DNA from: Mycobacterium sp. HUMS_12744610 | GTDB lineage: Bacteria > Actinomycetota > Actinomycetes > Mycobacteriales > Mycobacteriaceae | Direction: 5' to 3' | Length of the DNA stretch: 64,000 nt | Assembly (NCBI RefSeq): GCF_041206865.1 | Contig: NZ_JBGEDP010000001.1 | Location: 4,030,001 to 4,094,000, forward strand | Part shown: piece by piece, positions 24,996-33,185 of the stretch | Numbering within the stretch: position 1 is the first letter of the stretch | Layout of the letters: each line of letters begins with the position of its first letter | Notes under the pieces: generated by a model | The model's input: the letters and a program-made list of their open reading frames with translations, nothing else | What the model was told of the DNA's origin: nothing | Database searches by the model: none | Translations under genes and position numbers: made by a program

Positions 24996-25517
24996 CCGAT
25001 GACTCCGTTCATGTTCGGCCACCCCGAAACCGGTCGGATCGACTACGCATATCTCGGCAGCCATGTTCAACGCACCAACCGAACGCAGGAGGCAGGAACA
25101 CGCTGTCCTGACGTCAGCGTATTAGACATGATCCTCGACACCAGCACCGCCACGTCGGACTTCATCAACGGCTACGGCGGCTCAGCTACGCTGGCCCCTC
25201 GACTCCGGATGTACGAACGCTACGGCAAGACGAGTGTCGACGGCACGTGAAAACCGACCCCCACGCGGAATTTTGACCCTCTGGTCGGGAGATACTTTTG
25301 CTGTGCGGCAAAGGATTCAACGGCGACGTCGATGAAGCCGTCGACCATCTCGATACCCGTACCTGCCGGCCCGATCGAACAAGCAGGTACGAGACGCCCG
25401 GCAACTGACACTTCGCGGCCCTTCTTCGCCCCCGACGCCGTGCCTGGCCCGAGCCGACCGGGACTGGCGTTCGAGCCCCTCGGGCGCCGGTCTCGGGCGG
25501 CGGTGGACGCGAAAGGG
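24996..25517. other. Gene-poor stretch between DUF2202 gene and P450 relic
   Basis: I see no intact gene. A plus-strand frame ending at TGA 25248-25250 reads DFINGYGGSATLAPRLRMYE then RYGKTSVDGT, which looks like the end of a real but unidentified protein. A minus-strand frame at 25220-25411 has no clear match. Mixed, startless frames suggest eroded DNA. Confidence 0.5.
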
Positions 25518-25645
25518 GACTACGCCGGGATCCCATTCGGCGGCGTCCGCCATTGCCTAAACGCGGCGTTCACCGAATACGAGCTGCGCATCGTGCTCGC
25601 CACGTTGTTCGACCGCTACGCGGTGCAGCTCACCAACGAGCGATC
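25518..25645 (+). pseudogene. Cytochrome P450, C-terminal relic with heme loop
   Basis: The frame reads YAGIPFGGVRHCLNAAFTEY then ELRIVLATLFDRYAVQL, the haem-thiolate region and L-helix of a P450. The loop FGGVRHC is one residue short of the canonical F-x-x-G-x-x-x-C spacing. The preceding 350 residues are absent, so it is a dead fragment. Confidence 0.7.
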
Positions 25646-25694
25646 CGGGCGCGACACACCCCCGGCCATGACGTCGCCTCCTCGGCGACCATCA

Positions 25695-26028
25695 TCACCG
25701 CACGGGTGATGCCGGCTGAGCACCACGGAAATCTTCGTCAGACACCAAATCCCGGGAAGCCAATTTGCCGCTCCGCTGAACCAGTCGATCGATCTCTTCC
25801 CGGTGGCTCGGGTCGCTCGACACCGCGGTGATCCACGGGGAGGAGTCTTCCCCCGTCACCGGTGATTTGCAGGCGACCTGGCGCACCGATGATGAACGGA
25901 TCCATGGACAAACTCGTCTGCGAAAACTCGAATCCGGCCTCACCAAGGAGGCGCACCAGCCACGAGGCGGCCGACGACTGCCGCTGACCAGCGCTCAGCC
26001 TCACGACCGGCCGATCCGACTCGTTCAT
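25695..26028 (-). CDS. Hypothetical protein, possibly frameshifted
   Basis: From ATG 26028 (MNESDRPVVRLSAGQRQSS) one frame reads sensibly for about 70 residues (WLVRLLGEAGFEFSQTSLSM). The adjacent frame continues with SPWITAVSSDPSHREEIDRL then VQRSGKLASRDLVSDEDF. A slip near 25,850 would join them. I recognise no family. It ends close to the P450 relic and starts 77 nt from tRNA-Val. Confidence 0.35.
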
Positions 26029-26104
26029 CTATCCCTCGTCACCCGAAGAAACGCGACAGATGTTGCACGGAAGTTGCACGGTGCCGACGATTCACGCTGT
26101 GACC

Positions 26105-26179
26105 TGGTGGTCCCGGCTGGGATCGAACCAGCGACCTTCCGCGTGTGAAGCGGACGCTCTTCCACTGAGCCACGGGACC
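26105..26179 (-). tRNA. tRNA-Val (anticodon CAC)
   Basis: The minus strand folds as a cloverleaf: acceptor GGTCCCG/CGGGACC, a D arm, anticodon loop TTCACAC giving CAC, and a T arm with GGTTCGATC. The CCA end is encoded at 26105-26107. It diverges from the other three tRNA genes. Confidence 0.93.
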
Positions 26180-26358
26180 GGCGCCGAGAGGCGAACGACG
26201 TCGAAGACTAGCACGATCCGAGGATCCCAGTGCGCGCCCATCCTCGGCTTGGCGGCCCGGGATAGCCCAGAACCGCAGCGTACCTGGAAACTTGTAAGTG
26301 CCCGCCGGTGTGGACTATCGTCGTGCTTCGCACCGGGCGACGATCTCGCCCGTTGCGC

Positions 26359-26431
26359 GCGGATGTAGCGCAGTTGGTAGCGCATCACCTTGCCAAGGTG
26401 AGGGTCGCGGGTTCGAATCCCGTCATCCGCT
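26359..26431 (+). tRNA. tRNA-Gly (anticodon GCC)
   Basis: Acceptor GCGGATG/CATCCGC, D arm with AGTTGGTAG, anticodon loop CTTGCCA giving GCC, T arm with GGTTCGAATC. CCA is not encoded. First of three co-directional tRNA genes. Confidence 0.95.
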
Positions 26432-26460
26432 CGAAGGTGCAAGTGGCATCAGTTCCCAGC

Positions 26461-26531
26461 GGTGGAGTGGCCGAGTGGTGAGGCAACGGCCTGCAAAGCC
26501 GTGCACACGGGTTCGATTCCCGTCTCCACCT
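26461..26531 (+). tRNA. tRNA-Cys (anticodon GCA)
   Basis: Acceptor GGTGGAG/CTCCACC with discriminator T, as expected for Cys. The anticodon loop gives GCA, and the T arm reads GGTTCGATTC. CCA is not encoded. It lies 29 nt after tRNA-Gly. Confidence 0.95.
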
Positions 26532-26549
26532 CCGCTTTCGAACCCCCCA

Positions 26550-26624
26550 GCGCGATTAGCTCAGCGGGAGAGCGCTTCCCTGACACGGAAGAGGTCACTG
26601 GTTCAATCCCAGTATCGCGCACCA
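26550..26624 (+). tRNA. tRNA-Val (anticodon GAC)
   Basis: Acceptor GCGCGAT/ATCGCGC, D arm with GCTCAGCGGGAGAGC, anticodon GAC in CCTGACAC, T arm GGTTCAATC, and an encoded CCA at 26622-26624. The Gly-Cys-Val order matches a tRNA cluster known in M. tuberculosis. Confidence 0.95.
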
Positions 26625-26732
26625 GAGTTCTTGCAGATCAGAGGCAGTTTTTAAGTCTCGAATTCGGCAGCGTGCCAGATACATGCCAGACCGGTCAGGT
26701 GGCTCGGGACAACCCCGAGGAGCACCCGAGGC

Positions 26733-26957
26733 ATGACCACTACTCCCCCTATATCTGTCGACATCCTGAATGTCGCTGCCTCGCCGGACGCCACCGAGAT
26801 CCATGACTGGTTGCAGCGCGGCGCGGGCCTGCCGACCCGGGCCTTCGACGGCGCTGTCCGCGAGGCCGTGGGTTTCATGGACGACCTCACCGACGCGGGC
26901 AGCGTGGTCACCACCGCAACCGAGCACGGCCGGATGTACCGACTCAAGCCCGAGTAG
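26733..26957 (+). CDS. Small conserved-looking hypothetical protein
   Basis: A 74-residue acidic protein (MTTTPPISVDILNVAASPDA to GRMYRLKPE). Codon use is regular and secondary structure is predictable: a helix over EIHDWLQRGAGLPTR and another over GAVREAVGFMDDLTDAG. There are no recognised domains. It lies just downstream of the tRNA cluster and may belong to the neighbouring island. Confidence 0.55.
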   Translation: MTTTPPISVDILNVAASPDATEIHDWLQRGAGLPTRAFDGAVREAVGFMDDLTDAGSVVTTATEHGRMYRLKPE

Positions 26958-27035
26958 CGACCCCGCGGACAGCTGTCCCGGACAGTTGTCACCCCCCGGG
27001 TGCAAGATTTACGGCAACCCCAGGAGCCCCTGAAG

Positions 27036-27881
27036 ATGTCCGCCAACGACCAAGACGATGAGTTGCCGCCAACCGTGGGCGCCGACGCCGACGAGACGGA
27101 GATCGTGCCGGGTCTGGCCCAGGCCGCACCCGAGCTGGCCTGGTCGGCTGATCGCTACGCCACTGTCTTGGACTACCCGACGATGCCGTGGTGGGGAAAG
27201 CTCCGACAGCGCGTCACCGATTTCTTTCACCCCTACCTCGATGACGCCCCGATGGATGATGACGGCGCCCCCGCGATGGACGATGACGACGACGGCGAAC
27301 CAATCGCCGTGACCGACCCATCCTGGGGTGCTTGCTTCGCCAGCGCCGCGCCGATCCTATTCGTCGCCGCCGCGGTGGCCCTGGTCATCATCCTGAGCGC
27401 CGCATGGCAGGTGTGGATAACACCGCGCTCGCCTGCTCTTTCGACGTTGCCGCCCACATAAACGAGCCCCGTCGAGACGATCCCGCCTGCAGCGCTTCCA
27501 TCTGTCAGCAGCGTGCCGCCGTCGGACAGCATCCATACAGACCTCCCGGCGCCCGCCGCGCCGCCGACGGTGACAGTGACCGCGCCACCGCCATCCCCGC
27601 CGACCGTGACCGTGCAAGCCGCCCCCACGCTCGCGCCGCCGCCCGCGGACGCGGACCGGATCTTCCGGGAAGGCGTCGCCGGTATCCCCGGCTTGCATGT
27701 CGTCAACTGGGACGTGGCCGAAGCGGGCGCCCGCAGCATCTGCGGCGGCTTCGCCCGCGGCATGACCCGCGCCCAGATCATCGACGAAGTACAACGCGAC
27801 GACCCCACCTTCACACCGTGGCAAACCTCCGGCATGGTCAACGTCGCCCTGGCCGCCTACTGCCCGCAGTACGAAGGATGA
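27036..27881 (+). pseudogene. Membrane-anchored DUF732 protein split by an in-frame TAA
   Basis: One continuous reading frame with a single stop at 27459-27461. Part one (141 residues, ATG 27036 after AGGAG) has an acidic cytoplasmic region and one membrane helix (ILFVAAAVALVIILSAAWQV). Part two continues in the same frame with a Pro/Thr linker (PPTVTVTAPPPSPPTVTV) and an exported DUF732 domain with two Cys (SICGGF and AAYCPQ). A similar undamaged architecture occurs at 36004-36723. A nonsense mutation is the simplest explanation. GTG 27513 could restart part two but would lack a membrane signal. Confidence 0.8.
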
Positions 27882-27887
27882 AAAGCT

Positions 27888-28091
27888 TTGAGCCAGAAGG
27901 CTTCTTGCCGGTGGCCTACGCCAGCCGCCGTGCACACCGGGACCGGGAACCTGTGCGCCGCCCAAGGCATGCGTCGGTGGTCCACGACCCAGCGCTACAC
28001 CGCAGTCTCGGCCATGGAGATCCGCCGTGTCTCCGAGGCTGCGGCGAAATCCGGCGCTGCGCTCAATCACGTCGCCACGGTATTGAATTAG
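27888..28091 (+). pseudogene. Tyrosine recombinase (integrase) C-terminal relic
   Basis: The frame contains STTQRYTAVSAMEIRRVSEA, where TTQRYTAV is the catalytic-Tyr region of phage-type integrases. In the next frame, immediately upstream, is RHASVV, the usual HAS(V/T) His motif, so one base has been lost between them. Nothing of the Arg-containing catalytic core is visible. It lies 1.3 kb from the tRNA-Val gene, a common integration target. Confidence 0.5.
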
Positions 28092-28109
28092 GAGCATAGG
28101 AGGTCCACG

Positions 28110-28463
28110 ATGCTGTCCATGACCCACGCAAGGCTCGTCTGCGGCGTCGCCGCCACGCTGGCCGCGCTCGCCACGCTGACAGCCAGCCCGGCGCGCGCCG
28201 ACGATCCCCACGTCCCCAACATGGCGGCAGGCCAGTGCGCCGGCGGCGGGGGCGGCTCCATCTTCGAGGGGTGGTGCGACGGCGCGCACTATCCCGACGG
28301 CTCCTACTGGCACCAGCTGTCCTACGCGGGCTCCTCGATGCCGTTCTTCATGCCCGGCTCGAGCGAACCGACGCGGCTGGGCATGTCGTGCGTCATCGAC
28401 CCCGACAACGGTCCGATCCCGCAACCGGCGCCCCCCGGTGGCTGCGGCGGTGCGCAGAAATAG
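28110..28463 (+). CDS. Small exported Cys-containing protein
   Basis: A 117-residue protein with a clear signal peptide (LVCGVAATLAALATLTASPA then RADD), cleaved after Ala near residue 30. The mature part has CDGAHYPDGSYWHQ and three or four Cys, likely disulphide-bonded outside the cell. AGGAGG precedes ATG 28110. An in-frame ATG at 28119 is possible. The function is unknown; similar short proteins occur across mycobacteria. Confidence 0.75.
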   Translation: MLSMTHARLVCGVAATLAALATLTASPARADDPHVPNMAAGQCAGGGGGSIFEGWCDGAHYPDGSYWHQLSYAGSSMPFFMPGSSEPTRLGMSCVIDPDNGPIPQPAPPGGCGGAQK

Positions 28464-28472
28464 GAGGTTGCC

Positions 28473-28697
28473 ATGTTGACACGAGCGCTCTGCGGGCTCG
28501 CCGCAGCCGCAGCGCTGATCGGCGTGATTCCGATGCCGCCCGCGCACGCCGGTCCGGTCCAGTGGTGCGACCCGTCCTCGCCGCTGTTCGACCCGACCAT
28601 CTGCTACAACGAGTCGCCGTCGACCGGCAGCTACGCGTGCGACCCGTACGGGCCCGCGTACAACGCGAACTACTGTGCGTCCCAAGGCGCACAGTGA
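28473..28697 (+). CDS. Small exported Cys-rich protein
   Basis: A 74-residue protein with a signal peptide (ALCGLAAAAALIGVIPMPPA then HAG). The mature 45 residues hold four Cys (WCDPSSP, ICYNES, ACDPYG, YCASQG), so two disulphides are likely. It starts 10 nt after the preceding exported protein, after AGGAGG. The function is unknown. Confidence 0.72.
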   Translation: MLTRALCGLAAAAALIGVIPMPPAHAGPVQWCDPSSPLFDPTICYNESPSTGSYACDPYGPAYNANYCASQGAQ

Positions 28698-28732
28698 GGC
28701 CCACCCCCACCCCCTGAAAGGAGCCACCCCCG

Positions 28733-28819
28733 ATGACAAGTGCCCTGCGCGTAGACCCCGACACCCTGGTGGGCGCCAGCGCCGAGCTGACCACGCTCTG
28801 GCGTGCCCCCGGTGAATGA
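28733..28819 (+). pseudogene. Rv2078-like ESX-type gene, N-terminal stub cut by IS element
   Basis: After AAAGGAG, ATG 28733 opens MTSALRVDPDTLVGASAELT and stops at TGA, which is the first codon of the inserted IS3 element. M-T-x-x-LRVDP-x-x-L is a typical beginning of small mycobacterial WXG/EspC-like proteins encoded before DUF1023 hydrolases. The hydrolase gene lies on the other side of the island at 33,451. The remaining C-terminal part is not found. Confidence 0.65.
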
Positions 28820-28871
28820 GTCCGCCTTGTTTTAGGGTCCTGTGGCCCCGATGTGGGGGCCGGAAGGGACG

Positions 28872-29162
28872 ATGAATCACATGGCTGGGCGGAAGAAACA
28901 TTCTGCTGAGGACGTCGTGCGCAAGCTGCGCTGTGCCGACGAGCTGGCTGCGGCGGGCAAGACCAACGAGGAGATCGCCGCGGAGTTGGGGGTGTCGGCG
29001 GCGACGCTGTACAACTGGCGGCGTGCTTACGGCGGCATGGACATCGATGCCCCCAAGGAACTGCGGGAGCTGCGGGAGCAGAACGCCAGGCTCAAGCGGC
29101 TATTGGCCGACGCCGAGCTGGAAAAAGACGCTCTGCGGGAGGTGGCCAAGGGAAAATTCTGA
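28872..29162 (+). CDS. IS3-family transposase OrfA
   Basis: A 96-residue protein with helix-turn-helix (AAGKTNEEIAAELGVSAATL then YNWRRAYGG) and a leucine zipper (LRELREQNARLKRLLADAEL). It binds the IS ends. ATG 28872 follows GGAAGGG. The last codons contain AAAA at 29153-29156, where a -1 slip would join it to OrfB as in other IS3 elements. Confidence 0.9.
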   Translation: MNHMAGRKKHSAEDVVRKLRCADELAAAGKTNEEIAAELGVSAATLYNWRRAYGGMDIDAPKELRELREQNARLKRLLADAELEKDALREVAKGKF

Positions 29163-29185
29163 GCCCGGCCGCCAAGCGCCGTGCC

Positions 29186-30025
29186 GTGGACATGCTCAAA
29201 GAGGTTCTGAACGTGTCCGAGCGGCTCGCGTGCAAAGCGGTCGGGCTGGCCCGCTCCACCTACCGCCGGACCCCGATCGCGCTGACCCCAGACGATCCCG
29301 ACGCTGATCTGCGGCGATGGCTGCGTGACTACTCCACCGCTCACCCGTGTCATGGGTTTCGGCGGGCCTGGGCCGCCCTGCGCCATGACGAGCATCGCGG
29401 GGTGAACAAGAAGAAAATTCACCGCTTGTGGAAGGAGGAGGGCCTGCAGCGACGCGTGCACAGCCCACGCAAGCGGGCCGGCATGTCCTCGGCCCCGGAA
29501 GTGGTTGCCGATGCCCCGAAGGTGGTGTGGGCATTGGATTTCCAGTTCGACTCCACCATCGACGGCAGGACGGTCAAGATTGCGTCGATGGTAGACGAGC
29601 ACACCCGCGAATCGCTGCTGAACATCGTGGAGCGCTCCATCACCGCCGAGCGGTTGATCGAGGACCTACGCAGGTGTTTCGCCGCGGCTGGCGGGCCGCC
29701 GCTGGTGCTGCGCATGGACAACGGTCCTGAGATGATTTCCCAAGCGCTGCAATCGTTTTGCTCCGGATATGTCGGGCTCTGCTACATCCCGCCAGGCACG
29801 CCGTGGAACAACGGTCACATCGAATCGTTCAACAACCGGCTACGAAGGGAGTGCCTCAACCGCAATCACTGGACCAACCTGACCGAGGCCCGCGTGGTCA
29901 TCGGCGACTTCAAGGACGAGCACAATCGGCGACATCGTCACTCGGCCCTGGGCTATCTCACCCCGGCCGAGTACGCTGCCCGATGCAGCCACACCCACCA
30001 CCCCGTGGCCTGCGAGATCAACTGA
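29186..30025 (+). CDS. IS3-family transposase OrfB (DDE integrase core)
   Basis: A 279-residue catalytic subunit. The DDE residues are seen in WALDFQFD, RMDNGPEMIS and GHIESFNNRLRRE, with the expected 35 residues between the second Asp and Glu. The frame extends upstream to the slip site (ILSPAAKRRAVDMLKE), so the working protein is an OrfA-B fusion made by -1 frameshifting. It looks intact. Confidence 0.9.
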   Translation: MDMLKEVLNVSERLACKAVGLARSTYRRTPIALTPDDPDADLRRWLRDYSTAHPCHGFRRAWAALRHDEHRGVNKKKIHRLWKEEGLQRRVHSPRKRAGMSSAPEVVADAPKVVWALDFQFDSTIDGRTVKIASMVDEHTRESLLNIVERSITAERLIEDLRRCFAAAGGPPLVLRMDNGPEMISQALQSFCSGYVGLCYIPPGTPWNNGHIESFNNRLRRECLNRNHWTNLTEARVVIGDFKDEHNRRHRHSALGYLTPAEYAARCSHTHHPVACEIN

Positions 30026-30090
30026 AATCGGTATCAATCACAACCTGGCTCCAAAACCAGGTGGACCGACTATCGGGGACCTGCCAAGAC

Positions 30091-30132
30091 AGCACCGGAG
30101 AGAGGCCCTAGAGTCCCGAACCGGTGCTTTTT
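30091..30132 (+). terminator. Intrinsic terminator hairpin
   Basis: AGCACCGG at 30091-30098 pairs perfectly with CCGGTGCT at 30121-30128, followed by TTTTT. The orientation stops plus-strand transcription leaving the IS. The stop codon of the displaced hipA end lies in the loop. Confidence 0.6.
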
Positions 30133-30283
30133 CGTGCCCGGGGCTTCGGCCAAGAACGTTGGGTCCATAGTCGGGCAAGGTTTGGCTTGACCGACTCGGT
30201 TCCCGGTGGAAGCGCGACACGCTCGACTGAGCTGTATATCCGCTCCAGGCATGCCTGTATCGCCGCACGTGCTCGCCCCTGTG
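30108..30283 (-). pseudogene. hipA: hipA 3' end separated by IS element B
   Basis: On the minus strand the frame runs out of the IS as GRARAAIQACLERIYSSVER, then VALPPGTESVKPNLARLW, and ends at TAG 30108-30110. This fits the last helices of a HipA kinase and lies where the end of the truncated hipA at 31820 should continue. Joined, the two parts give about 430 residues, a normal HipA length. Confidence 0.65.
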
Positions 30284-30353
30284 TGACAGGGTTAAGTGAG
30301 ACAGCAGCAGTAGCCAATCATCGCTACAGGGCGAGACAGGATCACCATTTTCC

Positions 30354-30788
30354 GTGACTATGACGATCGCATCCCTGGAGGGGTGCAGTGATAATGACCA
30401 AGTGGACAACGTGCCCGATCCAGGTGCTCGGGCGCGGCGGCGCACGTTCACCGCCGAGTACAAGGCCCGCATCCTCGACGAGTACGACGCGCTGTCGGTG
30501 GGCTCGTCGGAGCGTGGTGCGTTGCTGCGCCGTGAAGGCCTGTACAGCTCGCATATCGCCGAATGGCGAAAGGCCCGTGATGCCGGCGCTCGGGAGGGTT
30601 TGTCGGCGAAGGGCAAGCCGAAGCGCAGCGCTGAGCAGGTCGAGTTGGACAAGCTGCGGCGGCGCACCACGCAACTGCAGGCTGAGCTGGATCGGACCAA
30701 GCTAGCGCTGGAGATCACGGGAAAAGCACACGCGCTCTTGGAGATGCTCTCCGAGAGCGCGGATTTCGAGCCGAAGTCCAAGCCGTGA
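30354..30788 (+). CDS. IS3-family transposase OrfA
   Basis: A 144-residue protein with a transposase helix-turn-helix (RRRTFTAEYKARILDEYDAL, then LLRREGLYSSHIAEWRKARD) and a coiled coil (VELDKLRRRTTQLQAELDRT). The start is GTG 30354 or ATG 30360. Its stop overlaps the GTG of orfB (GTGA). Confidence 0.88.
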   Translation: MTMTIASLEGCSDNDQVDNVPDPGARARRRTFTAEYKARILDEYDALSVGSSERGALLRREGLYSSHIAEWRKARDAGAREGLSAKGKPKRSAEQVELDKLRRRTTQLQAELDRTKLALEITGKAHALLEMLSESADFEPKSKP

Positions 30789-31795
30789 TCGGCGAGCACC
30801 TGCCCGACCTGGAGGCCGCAACCAGCACCAAACGGGCGTGCGAATTGCTGGGTGCATCGCGGGCCACGCTCCACCGCCACCGCAACCCACCACCACGGCC
30901 GGCACGGCGGGTGCGGCCCGAGCCACTGAATAAGCTCACCGAGGCCGAACGCCAGCAGATTCTGACGGTGCTGCGCTCAGAGCAGTACTGCGATCTGGCG
31001 CCGGCGCAGGTGTGGGCGCGACTGCTTGATGATGGTGTCTACCTGTGCTCGATTCGCACCATGTACCGGCTACTGGCCATTGCCGGGGAGAACCGCGAGC
31101 GGCGTCGCCAGCGCACCCATCCGGCGCGCAAGAAACCCGAGCTGATCGCTAACGCACCAAACCGGGTCTGGTCCTGGGATATAACGAAATTGCAAGGGCC
31201 ACAACGGGGTATCTTCTATCAACTCTATGTGATTATCGACATCTTCTCGCGCTACGTCGTCGGCTGGATCATCGCAGAAGTTGAGGACGGTGAGTTGGCC
31301 AAAGCATTTATCGCCGACACCATGGCCCGTCACGGCATCGCCCGCGGCCAGTTGGCCTTGCACGCTGATCGCGGCACCTCGATGACCTCCAAGCCGGTCG
31401 CCCAGTTGCTGATCGACCTGGGGGTGGACCGCAGCCACAGCCGCCCGCACGTGTCCAACGACAATCCCTACTCGGAGGCTAATTTCAAGACCCTCAAGTA
31501 CTGCCCGGCGTTCCCGGGCCGGTTCGGCTCGATCGAAGATGCCCGCGCCTTCTGCACGACATTCTTCGATTACTACAACCATGAGCATCGCCACAGCGGC
31601 GTGGGCCTACACACCGTTGCATCGGTGCACTACGGCACCGCAAACGAGATCCAGGCCCAACGTGCCGCCACGCTGGATGCGGCCTACGCCGCTAACCCCG
31701 CTAGATTCCGGCACCGGCGGCCCGCTCCACCGAAGCTGCCCACCGTCGCCTGGATCAACCAACCAACCCCGGAAGCACTCATCAAATCCGCGTAA
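30785..31795 (+). CDS. IS3-family transposase OrfB
   Basis: A 336-residue integrase-core protein. The DDE residues are in VWSWDITKL, LHADRGTSMTS and YSEANFKTLKY. A DNA-binding N-terminal region (KRACELLGASRATLHRHRN) precedes it. It overlaps orfA by four bases and looks intact. Confidence 0.9.
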   Translation: MIGEHLPDLEAATSTKRACELLGASRATLHRHRNPPPRPARRVRPEPLNKLTEAERQQILTVLRSEQYCDLAPAQVWARLLDDGVYLCSIRTMYRLLAIAGENRERRRQRTHPARKKPELIANAPNRVWSWDITKLQGPQRGIFYQLYVIIDIFSRYVVGWIIAEVEDGELAKAFIADTMARHGIARGQLALHADRGTSMTSKPVAQLLIDLGVDRSHSRPHVSNDNPYSEANFKTLKYCPAFPGRFGSIEDARAFCTTFFDYYNHEHRHSGVGLHTVASVHYGTANEIQAQRAATLDAAYAANPARFRHRRPAPPKLPTVAWINQPTPEALIKSA

Positions 31796-31820
31796 GAAAC
31801 TGTCTCACCGACCTTGACAC

Positions 31821-32944
31821 GTTCCGCGCCGCTTCCCCATGCCCCAGGAAGCCGCTTCGGCTGTCAGATCATCGACGTTGATGCGGTCGATACTCGTCTT
31901 GCCGTTAATCACATGGCCTGTGCCCTTGAATGCGGGATCCAGGTACATGACCGGCGAGGCATCGTAGATCGGTGCCAGGGACACGCTCCCATCGCGGCCG
32001 ATCATCACTGAGTAGTTTTTAGAGTGCGCGTCAGCATTACCAATGACGACGTTGAATGTGACGACCTGCAGCAACGCCAAGCGAAACCCGTCAGGGTCCA
32101 ACGCTCTCGGTGCGGCCGCGCGGGCTACGCGTCGTAGCCGCGAGCCTGAGCGAGTTGCTTCGGTGGTGCTCTCGTATTTGGCGGCAGGATCGAGACCTAG
32201 CGCTTGACAGAAATCTTCCTGATGCAGCCGATTGCCGTCAGAGCTTCGGTCATAGCGGACCACGACGATGGCCTCGCGTTCACCGAACCGCTCTAATCGC
32301 GACTCCGCAGCATTCATGCCTGCTCCGCGTGCGACTCGTAGCGCCCAGTCTTCCGTCTGAATGAGATGCTTTACGGCGCCGCCGAGTGGCTCGGGTTTGA
32401 TGATGTGCGTTGAGACCGCACCGGCTTCGGGCCAGCCCCATTCACCGTTGGGAAGAGCTACCAACAGCACTTTGTCCTGAATGCCGGCGAGCGATGCCTG
32501 TGGCGTGGCGCCCTCGGGCAGGTGGTAGGTCGGCAGGTCCGCGATCAGAATGTCGACCTCCTGTTTCGTCAAACGGCGGACCTGGCCGGCACCGGGCTTT
32601 GCTCCGTCGAGAAGGATTTGGACAGCACCGGCACATTCCGCACCTACCCGTTCTAATAGCGTCATCGTGTCGTTGGTTCGTACGCGAGCCTCAGTGGCGA
32701 TGTGACGACGCAGGTTGCCCTCCGGCAGAAGACCGTCGATGAACGCCGACACTTGCAACTTGCCGTCACGGTCTTGGATGGGTTTTCGCGAGATGGGTAG
32801 CGCCAAGGACAGGACTCGGCTTCCCTCGCCGAAGGTGTCGAGCGCCTCCTCGGTGAAATCCAGACGCAGGCGAAACCGGCGTGGCTCACTCAGCCTTGCG
32901 ACGTGGACGCCGTACAACCAAACGTCAAGCGCTTTGCGTGCCAT
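31821..32944 (-). pseudogene. hipA: HipA-family Ser/Thr kinase toxin, 3' end cut off by IS B
   Basis: About 374 residues of a HipA kinase: N-terminal HipA domain (LDVWLYGVHVARL, PEGNLRRHIA), the ATP-loop SLAGIQDKVLLV, Lys in HIIKPEP, and the catalytic loop IGNADAHSKNYSV followed by APIYDASPV. HipA toxins phosphorylate targets such as glutamyl-tRNA synthetase and cause growth arrest. After SWGMGKRRG the frame enters the IS repeat and stops. The last 50-60 residues sit beyond the IS. All visible catalytic motifs are present, so residual activity cannot be excluded. It overlaps hipB by 20 nt. Confidence 0.88.
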
Positions 32945-33185
32945 CGACTGTCGTCACTCGGGAGAACTTCGGCACCAGCGCAAGCGCGATGCCGCACTCC
33001 GAAAGTGCGCGCAGCGCTATGTCGACGCTGACAGATTCCCCCCGCTCAAGACGGGAGATGGTCATACGAGTGACTCCGATACGGTCGGCGAGCTCGTCCT
33101 GGTTGAAGCCTCTGTCTTGGCGCGCGCGCCGGATGTGTTGGCCGAGTTCGATGGTGTCGTATACAAGCGGGACAGGATGATACAT
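32925..33185 (-). CDS. hipB: HipB-like antitoxin, XRE-family helix-turn-helix
   Basis: An 86-residue DNA-binding protein. The HTH is LGQHIRRARQDRGFNQDELA, then DRIGVTRMTISRLERGESV. The C-terminal strand IALALVPKF is typical of HipB dimers. It should neutralise HipA and repress the operon. ATG 33185 lies within the first of three TTTCGATCAT repeats, so it probably represses its own translation start region. The open frame extends upstream but through these operators. Confidence 0.88.
   Translation of the reverse strand: MYHPVPLVYDTIELGQHIRRARQDRGFNQDELADRIGVTRMTISRLERGESVSVDIALRALSECGIALALVPKFSRVTTVDGTQSA

Larger units (their letters stand above)
28817..30069 (+). mobile_element. IS3-family insertion sequence A (IS407-like), about 1.25 kb
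   Basis: The two transposase frames are flanked by imperfect inverted repeats. The left end GTCCGCCTTGTTTTAGGG aligns with the reverse complement of the right end, GTCCACCTGGTTTTGGAG. Ends are accurate to a few bases. No direct repeat of the target is visible, suggesting loss of adjoining DNA after insertion. It interrupts the Rv2078-like gene. Confidence 0.85.
30284..31819 (+). mobile_element. IS3-family insertion sequence B, about 1.5 kb, inside hipA
   Basis: Terminal inverted repeats: left TGACAGGGTTAAGTGAGACA and right (reverse complement) TGTCAAGGTCGGTGAGACA, matching at most positions with one gap. It holds orfA and orfB. Both flanks code for HipA on the minus strand, which defines the target. 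No clear target duplication is visible; ends may shift by 2-3 bases. Confidence 0.85.

Noticed and set aside
25220..25411. Minus-strand frame that might be the end of an IS21-like element
   Set aside because: Only a vague resemblance of the flanking DNA to IS termini; no transposase similarity and no inverted repeat partner could be found.
30038..30880. 280-codon minus-strand frame over IS element B
   Set aside because: It runs opposite orfA and shows no domain. The real minus-strand signal here is the hipA end in another frame at 30108-30283.
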